Of a DNA stretch of 20,118 nucleotides, positions 1 to 7,553 are shown one piece after another. The DNA is from Burkholderia sp. Lineage in GTDB: Bacteria > Pseudomonadota > Gammaproteobacteria > Burkholderiales > Burkholderiaceae. A program made the translations under genes and the position numbers. Numbering within the stretch: position 1 is the stretch's first letter; every line of letters starts with the position of its first letter. Below the pieces are notes generated by a model that ran no database searches, was not told where the DNA came from, and was given only the letters and a program-made list of their open reading frames with translations. Location: assembly GCA_030151225.1 (NCBI GenBank), contig JASLEG010000329.1, positions 1 to 20,118 of the forward strand, read 5' to 3'.

Positions 1-639
1 CAGGTTGCCGGCCTCGCGCGCGGCCGTGCGGGCCCAGGCGGCGAACGCCGCCGGATGGCGCAGCGGCGGCAGGCCCAGCGCGGCTGCGGGCGTGGCCGTG
101 GCCGCAGCGGTGCCCCGCTCCACCGGGATCACCACGCGCCCCACGAAGGTCACCACGAACGGCGCGAGCGCCATCAGGCCCAGCATCTCGATCAGTTGCG
201 CGTGCACCGGATGCAGGTACAGCCCCAGGTAGAACGACACCAGCGTGAGCAGCGCCGCGCCCACCGCGCGCGCGCCGAGCGTCTGGCACAGCATGCCGCC
301 GAACACCACCAGCAGCGTGCCGGCGCCGCGCAGCGCGGGCTGCTCGGCCACGGCGGCCGCGCCCGCGAAGGCGAGCCCGCCGGCCGCGGCCAGGATCGAT
401 AGCGAGACCAGCCAGCCCGACCAGCGCGGCTCGCGCAGGAACAGCGGCGCGACCATCGCGAACAGCGCGCCGGGCACGGCGACGATCAGCGTGTGGTGAT
501 GATGGGCGGCCCAGGCGATGCCGAGGCAGGCGCTCAGGAGGCTGGCGAGCGTGGAACGGGCAGCGCCGCGCAGGCGGGCCAGTTCCGGGTCGTGAACGCG
601 CGCGTGGTGAACGGCGCGCGAGCAGGCGGCGGTGATCAT
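1..639 (-). CDS. FUSC-family inner-membrane protein (N-terminal part, cut by window edge)
   Basis: The minus-strand frame opens at an ATG at 639 and stays open through base 1, so only the first 213 residues are visible and the C-terminus lies outside the window. The visible part has a short N-terminal segment (MITAACSRAVHHARVHDPEL) followed by alternating hydrophobic helices typical of the first membrane bundle of FUSC (fusaric-acid-resistance/aromatic-acid exporter) proteins. A His cluster (AAHHHHTL) lies before the second helix, and LFLREPRWSGWL is the usual loop. FUSC proteins are thought to export aromatic or other toxic acids, often with a periplasmic adaptor protein; none is visible here. 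No strong Shine-Dalgarno site precedes the ATG, and the frame is also open upstream, so the start is the best guess. The family is likely; the substrate is unknown. Confidence 0.72.
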   Translation of the reverse strand, partial: MITAACSRAVHHARVHDPELARLRGAARSTLASLLSACLGIAWAAHHHHTLIVAVPGALFAMVAPLFLREPRWSGWLVSLSILAAAGGLAFAGAAAVAEQPALRGAGTLLVVFGGMLCQTLGARAVGAALLTLVSFYLGLYLHPVHAQLIEMLGLMALAPFVVTFVGRVVIPVERGTAAATATPAAALGLPPLRHPAAFAAWARTAAREAGNL

Positions 640-935
640 GATCGACGAGATCCGTGCGAATCGGCAGCGCGGCTTGTGGCCGATGCCGACCCGGCGTGTG
701 ACGGCCGGGCGTGGACTGGGCGCCGGATGCGCACGCGGGCCGGGGTTACCGGCGCGTGCACGCCCGACGCGGCGTGTACCCGGCCCGCCAGGCCCGGTGT
801 CGAGGGTACGACGGATGGGCGCGGCGACTCGGGTTTTCCCGGATGATACCCGGTCAAAAATGCGGCGCTGCCGCAATCTCGCGCGCCGTGGCGGATCGGC
901 TGCGGATTCGTCGATGCCGAGGGTTCCGCCGGCGC
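640..935. other. Intergenic region upstream of the FUSC gene and downstream of the amidase
   Basis: About 296 bases without a convincing gene. It must hold the promoter of the leftward FUSC gene, but no good -35/-10 pair stands out; a TTGACC at 856-851 (minus strand) has no matching -10. A short imperfect CCGG-based dyad lies around 839-854, and GTACCC/GGGTAC arms lie at 776-781 and 804-809. None is followed by a T run, so no intrinsic terminator is seen for the amidase operon. A 73-codon minus-strand open frame (636-857) is low-complexity and does not look like a protein. Confidence 0.5.
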
Positions 936-2480
936 TCAGCCGAGCTTCGGCGGCCGGCGGTGCCGGGTGGCCTGCTCGAACGCGTAGGCCATCGCGAGCA
1001 GCCCCGCCTCGCTCCACTGCCGCCCCACGAAGATCAGCCCGAACGGCGAACCCGACGCGTAATAGCCGGCCGGCACCGTCACGCCGGGCAGGCCCGCGAT
1101 GTTCAGCTCGCCCACCGTGGTTTCCTGGATCGTCTCGCGGCCCAGGTACGGCGGCAGCTCGCAGCGCATCTGCGGGAACGCCAGCGCGTCGAGCCGGTGC
1201 TCGGCCATCACCGCGTCGAACAGCTTCAGATAGGCCGACTTCAGTGCCACGAAGCCGGACATGTCGGGCGGGCTCGACGGATCGGCCATCGCCGCGCGGA
1301 ACGCCGGCAGGTTGCGCAGATAGGCGAGCACGCCGCCATCGGCGAACGGATCCTGCGCGGCCGTGGCGCGCGCGAACTCGGCGAAGCTCTTCAGCGCCGC
1401 GTCGGGCCCGAGCCGCTTCAGGTATTGCTCGAGATCGTAGGCGATCGACTCCATGCCGCGCGCGTCGAAATTCGCGAGCGGCGGCGTGGGTTCGCGCAGC
1501 GCGGCGAAGCCGGTGCCCGCGAACGGATCGGCCACCAGCGTGGCGCCGGCCGCCTCCAGCTCGCGCTGCGCGCGCGCGTACAGCGCGGCCGCCTCCTCCG
1601 ACAGCGGCTGGGCGCGCCAGCCCGGCCCGTAGAGGCCGATGCGGCGGCCCTGCAGCGCGTCGCGACTCAGGCCGGCCGTGTAGCCGCCGGCCGGCTCGTG
1701 ACCCACGCCGGCGAGCGTCTTCGGATCCTCCGACGAATAGCCGGCCAGCACGTCGAGGCACAGCGCCGCGTCGCGCACCGTGCGCGCGATCGGGCCCACC
1801 ACGTCGCGATTGGCCGACAGCGGCACCACGCCCGCGTTCGGCACCAGGCCGAGGGTGGGCTTGATGCCGACCAGATCCTGCGACGAGGCCGGGTTCTGGA
1901 TCGAGCCGCCGGTTTCCTCGGCCAGCCCGAGCACGGCCATCGCCGAGGCCACTGCCGCCGCGGTGCCCGCGCTGCTCGCGCCGGGCACCCGGTCCGGCAT
2001 CGTGACGTTGCGGGTGGGGCCGGCCCAGCTGTCGTCGGCGTGGGTGCCCGAATGGCTCAGCACCGGCACGTTGGTCTTGCCGAGCAGGATCGCGCCCGAC
2101 GCGCGCATGCGCGCCACCACCGGCGCGTCGGTGCCCGGCATCAGATCCACGCCGCCGGTCTTGCCGTACAGCAGCGACCAGCCCGCCGTGCTCGGAAAGC
2201 CCACCATGTCCATCGGGTCCTTGATCACCACCGGCACGCCGGCCAGCGGCCCGAGCGGCTCGCCGGCCGCGCGCCGCCGGTCGATCTCGCGCGCGTCGGC
2301 CAGCGCATCCGGATTCAGGAAAATCATTGCGTTGTACTGATCGTTGAGCGCATCGATGCGCGCGAAGCACGCGGCGGCCAGCGATTCGGCGGTGAAGCGG
2401 CCCTCGGCGAAGCCGGCCTGCACGCGCTCCACGGTGAGCGTGTCCAGATCGATGTGGGTCGTGTCCTGGGTGTGCGACAT
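936..2480 (-). CDS. Amidase-signature (AS) family amidase
   Basis: A 514-residue cytoplasmic protein without signal peptide, of usual AS-family length. The Ser-cisSer-Lys triad is present: Lys87 in VVIKDPMD, the cis-Ser in GASSAG (Ser169/170) and the nucleophile Ser193 in EETGGSIQNP. The GIKPT block that ends the AS signature follows. The family hydrolyses a carboxamide to acid plus ammonia through an acyl-enzyme. Substrates range widely, so the substrate cannot be named from sequence. It is the last gene of the leftward transporter operon, 70 bases after the UrtE-type ATPase, with a GGGAT Shine-Dalgarno-like site 7 bases before the ATG. The context suggests it hydrolyses the amide imported by that transporter, in the place that AmiE (nitrilase superfamily) occupies in Pseudomonas ami operons. 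Family very sure; role inferred. Confidence 0.92.
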   Translation of the reverse strand: MSHTQDTTHIDLDTLTVERVQAGFAEGRFTAESLAAACFARIDALNDQYNAMIFLNPDALADAREIDRRRAAGEPLGPLAGVPVVIKDPMDMVGFPSTAGWSLLYGKTGGVDLMPGTDAPVVARMRASGAILLGKTNVPVLSHSGTHADDSWAGPTRNVTMPDRVPGASSAGTAAAVASAMAVLGLAEETGGSIQNPASSQDLVGIKPTLGLVPNAGVVPLSANRDVVGPIARTVRDAALCLDVLAGYSSEDPKTLAGVGHEPAGGYTAGLSRDALQGRRIGLYGPGWRAQPLSEEAAALYARAQRELEAAGATLVADPFAGTGFAALREPTPPLANFDARGMESIAYDLEQYLKRLGPDAALKSFAEFARATAAQDPFADGGVLAYLRNLPAFRAAMADPSSPPDMSGFVALKSAYLKLFDAVMAEHRLDALAFPQMRCELPPYLGRETIQETTVGELNIAGLPGVTVPAGYYASGSPFGLIFVGRQWSEAGLLAMAYAFEQATRHRRPPKLG

Positions 2481-2509
2481 GGTTGGATCCCGATTCGGTT
2501 GTCAAACGT

Positions 2510-2531
2510 GGCCCGCGCGGGTGCGCGGGCC
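2510..2531 (-). repeat. Perfect 9-bp hairpin between the ATPase gene and the amidase gene
   Basis: In the minus-strand transcript the arms GGCCCGCGC and GCGCGGGCC enclose the loop ACCC. It lies 20 bases after the urtE-type stop codon and 30 bases before the amidase ATG. There is no T run after it, so it is not a classical terminator. It may be an mRNA-stability or processing element that changes the ratio of amidase to transporter. A TTGACA hexamer follows (2505-2500), but a -10 at normal spacing would overlap the amidase start, so an internal promoter is doubtful. Confidence 0.5.
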
Positions 2532-2550
2532 GCTGGTGGTGCGGTCCTGC

Positions 2551-3240
2551 TCAGACCGTCAGAAATTTCATGATCTTCCCGGCGTCCACGCGCTCGCGCG
2601 TCTCGCCGTGCACGAAGCGGCCGCGCTCGATGATCAGGAAGCGGTCGGCCACCTCGAGCGCGAACGACAGCACCTGCTCGGACACCAGCAGCGCGAAGCC
2701 GCGCTCGCGCTTGAGGCGGTTCAGCGTGCGCGCGATCTCCTTGATGATCGAGGGCTGGATGCCCTCGGTCGGCTCGTCGAGGATCAGCAGCTTCGGATCC
2801 GACACCAGCGCGCGCGCGATCGCCAGTTGCTGCTGCTGGCCGCCCGACAGGTTGCCGCCGCGCCGCCGGCGCATCTCCCACAGCACCGGAAACGCCTCGT
2901 ACACGTAATCGGGCACGGCGGGCCGCTTCACGTGGTCCATGCCGCTCAGGATGTTTTCCTCGACCGACACGTTCGGGAAGATCATCCGCCCCTGCGGCAC
3001 GAAGCCGAAGCCGGCCGCCACCCGCCGGTCGCTGCGCTCCTGCGCGAGCTCGCGCCCTGCCAGCGCGATGCGGCCGGCGCGGCTCGGGATCATGCCGATC
3101 ATGGCCTTCAGCAGCGTGGTCTTGCCCATGCCGTTGCGGCCCATCACGGCCAGCGTCTCGCCGGCGGCGAGCGTGAAATTCAGGTCGTGCAGCACGTGGC
3201 TCTCGCCGTAGTACACGTTCAGGTTCTCGACATTCAGCAT
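2551..3240 (-). CDS. urtE: Urea/short-chain amide ABC transporter ATPase, UrtE type
   Basis: A 229-residue ABC ATPase of the LivF/UrtE class. Walker A is GRNGMGKTT (34-42), the Q-loop Gln is about 83 (FVPQGR), the signature is LSGGQ (131-135), and Walker B is LLILDE (151-156), followed by PTEGIQPSIIKEI. The block DEPTEGIQPSII is highly characteristic of UrtE rather than generic branched-chain amino-acid LivF. It drives import together with UrtD and the two permeases. The start is the ATG at 3240, two bases after the UrtD stop (TGA-AC-ATG), indicating tight translational coupling. The ligand is probably urea or a small aliphatic amide given the AmiC/AmiR neighbours; this is an inference. Confidence 0.9.
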   Translation of the reverse strand: MLNVENLNVYYGESHVLHDLNFTLAAGETLAVMGRNGMGKTTLLKAMIGMIPSRAGRIALAGRELAQERSDRRVAAGFGFVPQGRMIFPNVSVEENILSGMDHVKRPAVPDYVYEAFPVLWEMRRRRGGNLSGGQQQQLAIARALVSDPKLLILDEPTEGIQPSIIKEIARTLNRLKRERGFALLVSEQVLSFALEVADRFLIIERGRFVHGETRERVDAGKIMKFLTV

Positions 3241-3242
3241 GT

Positions 3243-3980
3243 TCAGTGCCCCAGATAGACCTCGATCACGCGCGGATCCTGCTGCACCACGTCCATCGGC
3301 CCTTCCACGAGCTTCTTTCCCTGGTGCAGCACCGTGACCTTGTGCGCGATCGACTTGACGAACTCCATGTCGTGCTCGATCACGATCACCGAGCGGCCGC
3401 GCGCGATGTCGCGCAGCAGGTCGGCCGTCAGCTCGCGCTCCCTCGCGCTCATGCCGGCCACCGGCTCGTCGAGCATCAGCAGCGCCGGCTCCTGCATCAG
3501 CAGCATGCCGATCTCGAGCCACTGCTTCTGGCCGTGCGAGAGCAGCCCCGCGCGCCGGCCGAGCTGCTCCGACAGGAAGATCTTCGCGGCCACCTCGTCG
3601 ATCGCCTCGCGCAGCGCCGCGTCGCGCCGAAAGAACAGCGAGCCGAGCACGTCGCGCCTGCGCGGATACGAGATCTCGAGGTTCTCCTCGACCGTCAGCT
3701 CCTCGTACACCATCGGGTTCTGGAACTTGCGGCCCACGCCCGCGCGGGTGATCTGATACTCGAGCATGCGTTCGAGCGCGTGGCCGTTGAAGCGGATGGT
3801 GCCCGCGGTGGGCCGGGTCTTGCCGCAGATCATGTCGAGCAGCGTGGTCTTGCCGGCGCCGTTCGGGCCGATCACGACGTGCAGCTCGTTGGCGTCCACG
3901 TGGAAATTCAGGTCGTCGATCGCCTTGAAACCGTCGAACGACACGGTCAGGTTCTCGACGGACAACACCCGGCCGTTCAT
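3243..3980 (-). CDS. urtD: Urea/short-chain amide ABC transporter ATPase, UrtD type
   Basis: A 245-residue ABC ATPase of the LivG/UrtD class. Walker A is GPNGAGKTT (38-46), Q-loop Gln87 lies in RKFQNPMVY, the signature is LSHGQ (147-151, typical of UrtD in place of LSGGQ), and Walker B is LLMLDE (167-172), followed by PVAGMS and an H-loop in VIEHDMEFV. This cytoplasmic subunit pairs with UrtE on the UrtB/UrtC permeases. Its ATG at 3980 overlaps the TGA of the upstream permease by four bases (ATGA). The UrtD assignment is strong from the LSHGQKQWLEIGM block; the ligand of this particular system is not proved. Confidence 0.9.
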   Translation of the reverse strand: MNGRVLSVENLTVSFDGFKAIDDLNFHVDANELHVVIGPNGAGKTTLLDMICGKTRPTAGTIRFNGHALERMLEYQITRAGVGRKFQNPMVYEELTVEENLEISYPRRRDVLGSLFFRRDAALREAIDEVAAKIFLSEQLGRRAGLLSHGQKQWLEIGMLLMQEPALLMLDEPVAGMSARERELTADLLRDIARGRSVIVIEHDMEFVKSIAHKVTVLHQGKKLVEGPMDVVQQDPRVIEVYLGH

Positions 3981-5125
3981 TGCGTGCCCTCCCGATCCGG
4001 CGTGAACGATTGCAGCAGCCCGGCCAGCCCCTTCGGCAGGTACATCGGGATCACGATGAACAGCGCGCCGATCAGGTACAGCCAGAAGCCCACGAAATGC
4101 TCGGACAGGTAGCTCTTGCCCGCGCCCACCACCAGCGCGCCGTACACCGCGCCGACCATCGACAGGCGCCCGCCCACCGCCGCGTAGATCACCATCTCGA
4201 CCGACGGCACGATCCCGCAGATCGACGGCGAGGCGAAGCCCACCTGCAGCGTGAACAGCGCGCCGCCGATCGCCGAGCACATCGCGGCCACGGCGAACAC
4301 GAAGGCCTTGAACATGGCCGGGTCGTAGCCCGAGAAGCGGATCCGGTCCTCGCGGTCGCGGATCGCCACCAGCACCTTGCCGAGCCGGCTGCGCACGATG
4401 AAGCGGCCGAGCAGCACCACGCCGAGCAGCAGCAGCGCGCCCGCGTAATACAGCACCCGCACCGCCGTGGCGCTCTGCACGTTGTAGCCCATGAAGGTGG
4501 GCAGGTTGGTGATGCCGTTCACGCCGCCCGTGTAGCCCTGCTGGCCGATGATCACGATCGTGAGGATCGAGGCCAGCGCCAGCGTGACGATCGAGAAGTA
4601 CACGCCGCCGACGCGCTTGCGGAAGTTGGCGTAGGCGAGCAGGAAGGCCAGCAGCGCCGGCACGATCAGGATCGCGGGAATCACGAAGCCGACGTGCGCG
4701 AACGGCTTCCACCAGAACGGCAGCGCGGTGATGCCGTTCCAGGTCATGAAGTCGGGCACCGGCGGGCCGCTGTCGCTGGCGCCGAACACCGCCGCGGCCG
4801 GATCGGCGGCGGTGGCCTCGAGCTTCATGTTCATCGCCATGAAGTAGCTGCCGAGGCCGAAGAAGATGCCCTGGCCGAGGCTCAGGATGCCGCCGTAGCC
4901 CCAGGCGAGCACGAGGCCGGCCGCGCAGAACGCGAAGCACAGGTACTTCGCGAACAGGCCCAGGCGGAAGGTGTCGCACAGCAGCGGGATCGCCACCAGC
5001 AGCACGATCGCGAGGCCCGCCACGCTGTGGCGGCCGGCGAAGGCCGCCAGGCGGGCGCCGGCCGGCGCGGCGGCGGTGCCCGGGCGGGCGCCCGGCGCGA
5101 CGGAAGTCGGGAAAAGGTCTTTCAT
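3977..5125 (-). CDS. urtC: Urea/short-chain amide ABC transporter permease, UrtC type
   Basis: A 382-residue polytopic membrane protein of the LivM/UrtC class. A roughly 35-residue Ala/Pro/Gly-rich cytoplasmic N-terminus is followed by about ten hydrophobic helices. The family hallmark AWGYGGILSLGQGIFFGLG lies near residues 94-112. The cytoplasmic coupling loop VAIRDREDRIRFSGYDPAM, which contacts the ATPases, is also present. Its TGA overlaps the urtD ATG by four bases. The start at 5125 lies only four bases after the UrtB stop and has a GGTGA Shine-Dalgarno-like site inside the end of urtB. It is the second permease half of the heterodimeric channel. Confidence 0.9.
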   Translation of the reverse strand: MKDLFPTSVAPGARPGTAAAPAGARLAAFAGRHSVAGLAIVLLVAIPLLCDTFRLGLFAKYLCFAFCAAGLVLAWGYGGILSLGQGIFFGLGSYFMAMNMKLEATAADPAAAVFGASDSGPPVPDFMTWNGITALPFWWKPFAHVGFVIPAILIVPALLAFLLAYANFRKRVGGVYFSIVTLALASILTIVIIGQQGYTGGVNGITNLPTFMGYNVQSATAVRVLYYAGALLLLGVVLLGRFIVRSRLGKVLVAIRDREDRIRFSGYDPAMFKAFVFAVAAMCSAIGGALFTLQVGFASPSICGIVPSVEMVIYAAVGGRLSMVGAVYGALVVGAGKSYLSEHFVGFWLYLIGALFIVIPMYLPKGLAGLLQSFTPDREGTQ

Positions 5126-5129
5126 GGGA

Positions 5130-6029
5130 TCACCGGCGAAGTTTGAGCGCGAACAGGCCGTTGGGCCGGAAGTACAGCGCGACGATCACGAGCAGCAGGA
5201 TCGCGGCCTTCGCCATCGAGCCGCTCAGCACGAGCTCGAACAGCGACTGCATCTGGCCGATCGAGAACGCCGACAGGAAGGTGCCGATCAGGCTGTCCAC
5301 GCCGCCGAACACCACCACCACGAAGGTGTCGACGATGTATTGCTGGCCCGTCACCGGCCCGGTGGAGGCCAGCAGCGTGAGCGCGCTGCCGGCGATGCCG
5401 GCCAGCCCGCAGCCGAGCCCGAAGGTCACCGCATCCACCCGCGAGGCATCGATGCCGGCCGCGCCTGCCATCGCGCGGTTCTGCATCACGCAGCGAATGC
5501 GCAGGCCCCAGCGGCTGCGGAACAGGAACAGGAACACGGCCAGCGCCACCGCGCCGGTCAGGCCGATGATGAACAGCCGGCTCAGCGGGATCGCGGTATT
5601 GCCGAGGTTCCAGGCGCCCTGCAGCCAGCCCACCGTCGGCACGCTCACGTCCACCGGCCCGAACACCTGGCGAAACACCTGTTGCAGCACCAGCGACAGG
5701 CCCCAGGTGGCCAGCATCGTGTCGAGCGGGCGCTGGTAGAGGCGGCGGATCATCACGCGTTCGAGCAGCATGCCCACCGCGAACGTGACCACGAAGGCCA
5801 CCGCGATGCCCACCACGAAATACGCGCCCATCAGCGAGGGCAGCCAGCGCTGGAACACCTGCGCGCTGAGGTAGGTCATGTAGGCGCCGAGCGCCATCAG
5901 TTCGCCGTGCGCCATGTTGATGACGCCCATCAGGCCGAACACGATGGCCAGCCCGAGCGCCATCAGCGCGAGCACGGTGAACATCGACAGGCCGTTGAAC
6001 ACCTGGGTGAGTAACACGTCGAGAGTCAT
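5130..6029 (-). CDS. urtB: Urea/short-chain amide ABC transporter permease, UrtB type
   Basis: A 299-residue membrane protein of the LivH/UrtB class. The early helix motif GLMGVINMAHGELMALGAY is characteristic of this class. The coupling loop RIRCVMQNRAMAGAAGIDA and the segment QQYIVDTFVVVVFGGVDSL match UrtB-type permeases. It is short relative to UrtB proteins that carry a long periplasmic N-terminal extension. I chose the ATG at 6029 (MTLDVLLTQVFNG) because it begins directly before the first helix; the frame is also open to an ATG at 6080 (adding MRFRRGCPGH...), which looks like non-coding leader. The Shine-Dalgarno site is weak. It sits 73 bases after the binding-protein gene. Confidence 0.88.
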   Translation of the reverse strand: MTLDVLLTQVFNGLSMFTVLALMALGLAIVFGLMGVINMAHGELMALGAYMTYLSAQVFQRWLPSLMGAYFVVGIAVAFVVTFAVGMLLERVMIRRLYQRPLDTMLATWGLSLVLQQVFRQVFGPVDVSVPTVGWLQGAWNLGNTAIPLSRLFIIGLTGAVALAVFLFLFRSRWGLRIRCVMQNRAMAGAAGIDASRVDAVTFGLGCGLAGIAGSALTLLASTGPVTGQQYIVDTFVVVVFGGVDSLIGTFLSAFSIGQMQSLFELVLSGSMAKAAILLLVIVALYFRPNGLFALKLRR

Positions 6030-6102
6030 GGTGAAGGGTCCGTGAGACGCGTGGCCGGGGCAGCCACGCCGGAAGCGCAACGCGCGCGGGCGCGCGCCGG
6101 GC

Positions 6103-7296
6103 TCAGAGCTTCGGGAACGGGTTCGGCTCGATCAGCGGCGATTCGTAGAGGATGTCGACCTGGCCGTCCGCACGGAACGCGCCGATGCGCGCGTGCTTCC
6201 ACAGGTGATGGTTGCTGGCGTGGAAACGCACCTTGCCCTCGGGCGCGTCCCATTCGAGGCCGGAGGAGGCCGCCACCACCTTCTCCACCTGCAGCGACTG
6301 CGCCTTCTCGGCGGCGAGCTTCCAGAGATGCACCGAGGTGTAGCTCGCTTCCATGGTGTCGCCGAGCACGCGGTTCGCGCCGTAGCGCTTCTTGAACGCG
6401 GCCACGAAGGCCTTGTTGGCCGGCGTGGGGATGCTCTGGAAGTAGCCCATGCAGCTGAGCACGCCCACCAGGTTGTCGTTGCCGATGCCGTAGGCCTCTT
6501 CCTCGCTGACGGCCAGCGCCATGATGGCCTGGTTGCGGCCGTTGATGCCGGCCGAGTTGAGCTGCTTGTAGAGCGCCACGTTCGAGCCGCCCACGATGGT
6601 CGACAGGATCACGTCGGGCCTGGCCGCCTTGATCTTCGCGATCACCGACGAGAACTCCATCGCGCCGAGCGGGAAGTAGTCCTCGCCCACGATGGTGCCG
6701 CCGGCCTTCGCCACCACCGGATGCGCGATGCGGTTGATGGTGCGCGGCCACACGTAGTCCGAGCCGATCAGGAAGAACTTCCTGCCCTTGTTCCGCGCCA
6801 GCCAGTCGATCGCCGGAATCACCGACTGCGTGGCTTCCTGGCCGGTGTACATGATGTTCTTCGACATCTCGAGCCCCTCGTAGTAGCACGGGTAATAGAG
6901 GAGTCCGTTGTATCGCTCCATCACCGGCAGCACCGCCTTGCGCGAGGCCGAGGTGTGGCAGCCGAAGATCACCGACACCTTGTCGCTCTCCAGCAGCTTC
7001 TGCGCCTTCTCCGCGAAGGTGGGCCAGTCGCTCGCGCCGTCCTCCACGATCGCCTGCACCGGGCGGCCCATCACGCCGCCGCTCGCGTTCAGCTCGTCGA
7101 TCGCCATCTTCTCGGCGTCCACGATGTGCGCTTCCGCGATCGCGAGCGTGCCCGTGAGCGAGTGCAGGATGCCCACCTTGACGGGCTCCGCGGCCGCGGC
7201 GGCGGAACGGCTCGCCAGCATCGAGGCGGCAGGCAGGGCGCCGGCGACGGCGGTGGCGAGGGCACTCCTGATGAACTGACGTCGATTCGCTTTCAT
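6103..7296 (-). CDS. Periplasmic amide/urea-type substrate-binding protein with Tat-like signal
   Basis: A 397-residue Peripla_BP_5 (UrtA/AmiC/FmdD-like) binding protein. The N-terminus MKANRRQFIRSALATAVAGA has a twin-arginine motif (NRRQFI) and a hydrophobic segment ending in an Ala-rich probable cleavage region near residues 32-37, so export by Tat is likely. Ligand-pocket blocks align with the neighbouring AmiC-type sensor: GCHTSASRKAVLPVMER, YYPCYYEGLEMSKN and LIGSDYVWP. The pocket differs in detail from AmiC (His for Tyr, Cys for the ligand-contact Thr). It is first in the leftward operon and delivers ligand to UrtB/UrtC. The start at 7296 is set by GAAGG eight bases upstream and by the signal peptide; an in-frame ATG at 7413 would read through the terminator and is rejected. 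The ligand (urea, formamide, acetamide or similar) is undetermined. Confidence 0.88.
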   Translation of the reverse strand: MKANRRQFIRSALATAVAGALPAASMLASRSAAAAAEPVKVGILHSLTGTLAIAEAHIVDAEKMAIDELNASGGVMGRPVQAIVEDGASDWPTFAEKAQKLLESDKVSVIFGCHTSASRKAVLPVMERYNGLLYYPCYYEGLEMSKNIMYTGQEATQSVIPAIDWLARNKGRKFFLIGSDYVWPRTINRIAHPVVAKAGGTIVGEDYFPLGAMEFSSVIAKIKAARPDVILSTIVGGSNVALYKQLNSAGINGRNQAIMALAVSEEEAYGIGNDNLVGVLSCMGYFQSIPTPANKAFVAAFKKRYGANRVLGDTMEASYTSVHLWKLAAEKAQSLQVEKVVAASSGLEWDAPEGKVRFHASNHHLWKHARIGAFRADGQVDILYESPLIEPNPFPKL

Positions 7297-7318
7297 CGCT
7301 ACCTTCGAAAAAATGAAG

Positions 7319-7360
7319 AAAAAAAAAGCCCGACCGCCAGCACATGCTGGCGGTCGGGCT
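7319..7360 (-). terminator. Strong intrinsic terminator (attenuator) in the transporter/amidase leader
   Basis: A perfect inverted repeat spans 7327-7360: 14 to 16 base pairs with arms AGCCCGACCGCCAG and CTGGCGGTCGGGCT around CACATG in plus-strand reading. In the leftward transcript it is followed at once by eight T residues (7326-7319). It lies only about 22 bases before the start codon of the binding-protein gene (7296) and downstream of the operon's likely promoter, so it would stop transcription before the first gene. This position makes it an attenuator rather than an end-of-gene terminator. No gene ends upstream of it on this strand. Confidence 0.9.
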
Positions 7361-7379
7361 TCCGTGGCCGTTGCGACGC

Positions 7380-7431
7380 CGGACGCCTTTGTCCGACACC
7401 GCGCAATCTGCACAGGGAACGCATTCGTTCC
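7380..7431 (-). promoter_or_regulatory. Candidate two-hairpin ANTAR (AmiR) RNA target in the leader
   Basis: In the leftward transcript, the first hairpin (7431-7416) has stem GGAACG/CGTTCC around AATG, optionally extended by CAC/GTG. After 20 bases comes a second hairpin (7395-7380): stem CGGAC/GTCCG closing the six-base loop AAAGGC. ANTAR proteins bind paired small hairpins whose six-base loops carry A at position 1 and G at position 4; the second loop fits exactly. The first fits only if its loop is read as the four-base AATG, so that half is weaker. Both lie between the promoter and the terminator, and the AmiR-type protein is encoded divergently next door. Confidence 0.6.
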
Positions 7432-7443
7432 GTGTCAGGGCGA

Positions 7444-7472
7444 AACATATCGCAGTGAAAAATCCGTGGCAA
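7444..7472 (-). promoter_or_regulatory. Sigma70-like promoter of the transporter/amidase operon
   Basis: Reading leftward: TTGCCA (7472-7467), 17 bases, then TATGTT (7449-7444). The -35 matches 5 of 6 and the -10 matches 4 of 6 consensus bases at optimal spacing. Predicted transcription start is about 7436, giving a leader of roughly 140 bases that begins just before the first leader hairpin and contains the terminator. Placement relative to the attenuator supports it. Confidence 0.6.
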
Positions 7473-7553
7473 GCAGAAACTTTTCAGGTCGTCGCGAGCC
7501 GCGCGAAGCGCCCTCGCACGCGCTCGCGCGTTGCAACGACCATGCCAGTTTCG

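Noticed and set aside
636..857. A 73-codon minus-strand frame whose TGA overlaps the FUSC ATG as ATGA
   Set aside because: Pro/Ser/Arg-rich low-complexity sequence, no Shine-Dalgarno site and no family resemblance; the overlap appears to be chance.
836..860. CCGG dyad with flanking T and A runs as a bidirectional terminator
   Set aside because: The stem is only four paired bases with mismatches, and the T/A tracts lie on the wrong side for each direction.
711..2573. A 620-codon plus-strand open frame opposite the amidase
   Set aside because: Arg/His-rich shadow; the amidase on the other strand has intact catalytic motifs.
7451..7472. Possible sigma54 promoter (GG-N10-GC) in the transporter leader
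   Set aside because: Only the GG/GC and a few other bases match; the -24 box is poor, and a much better sigma70 match occupies the same bases.
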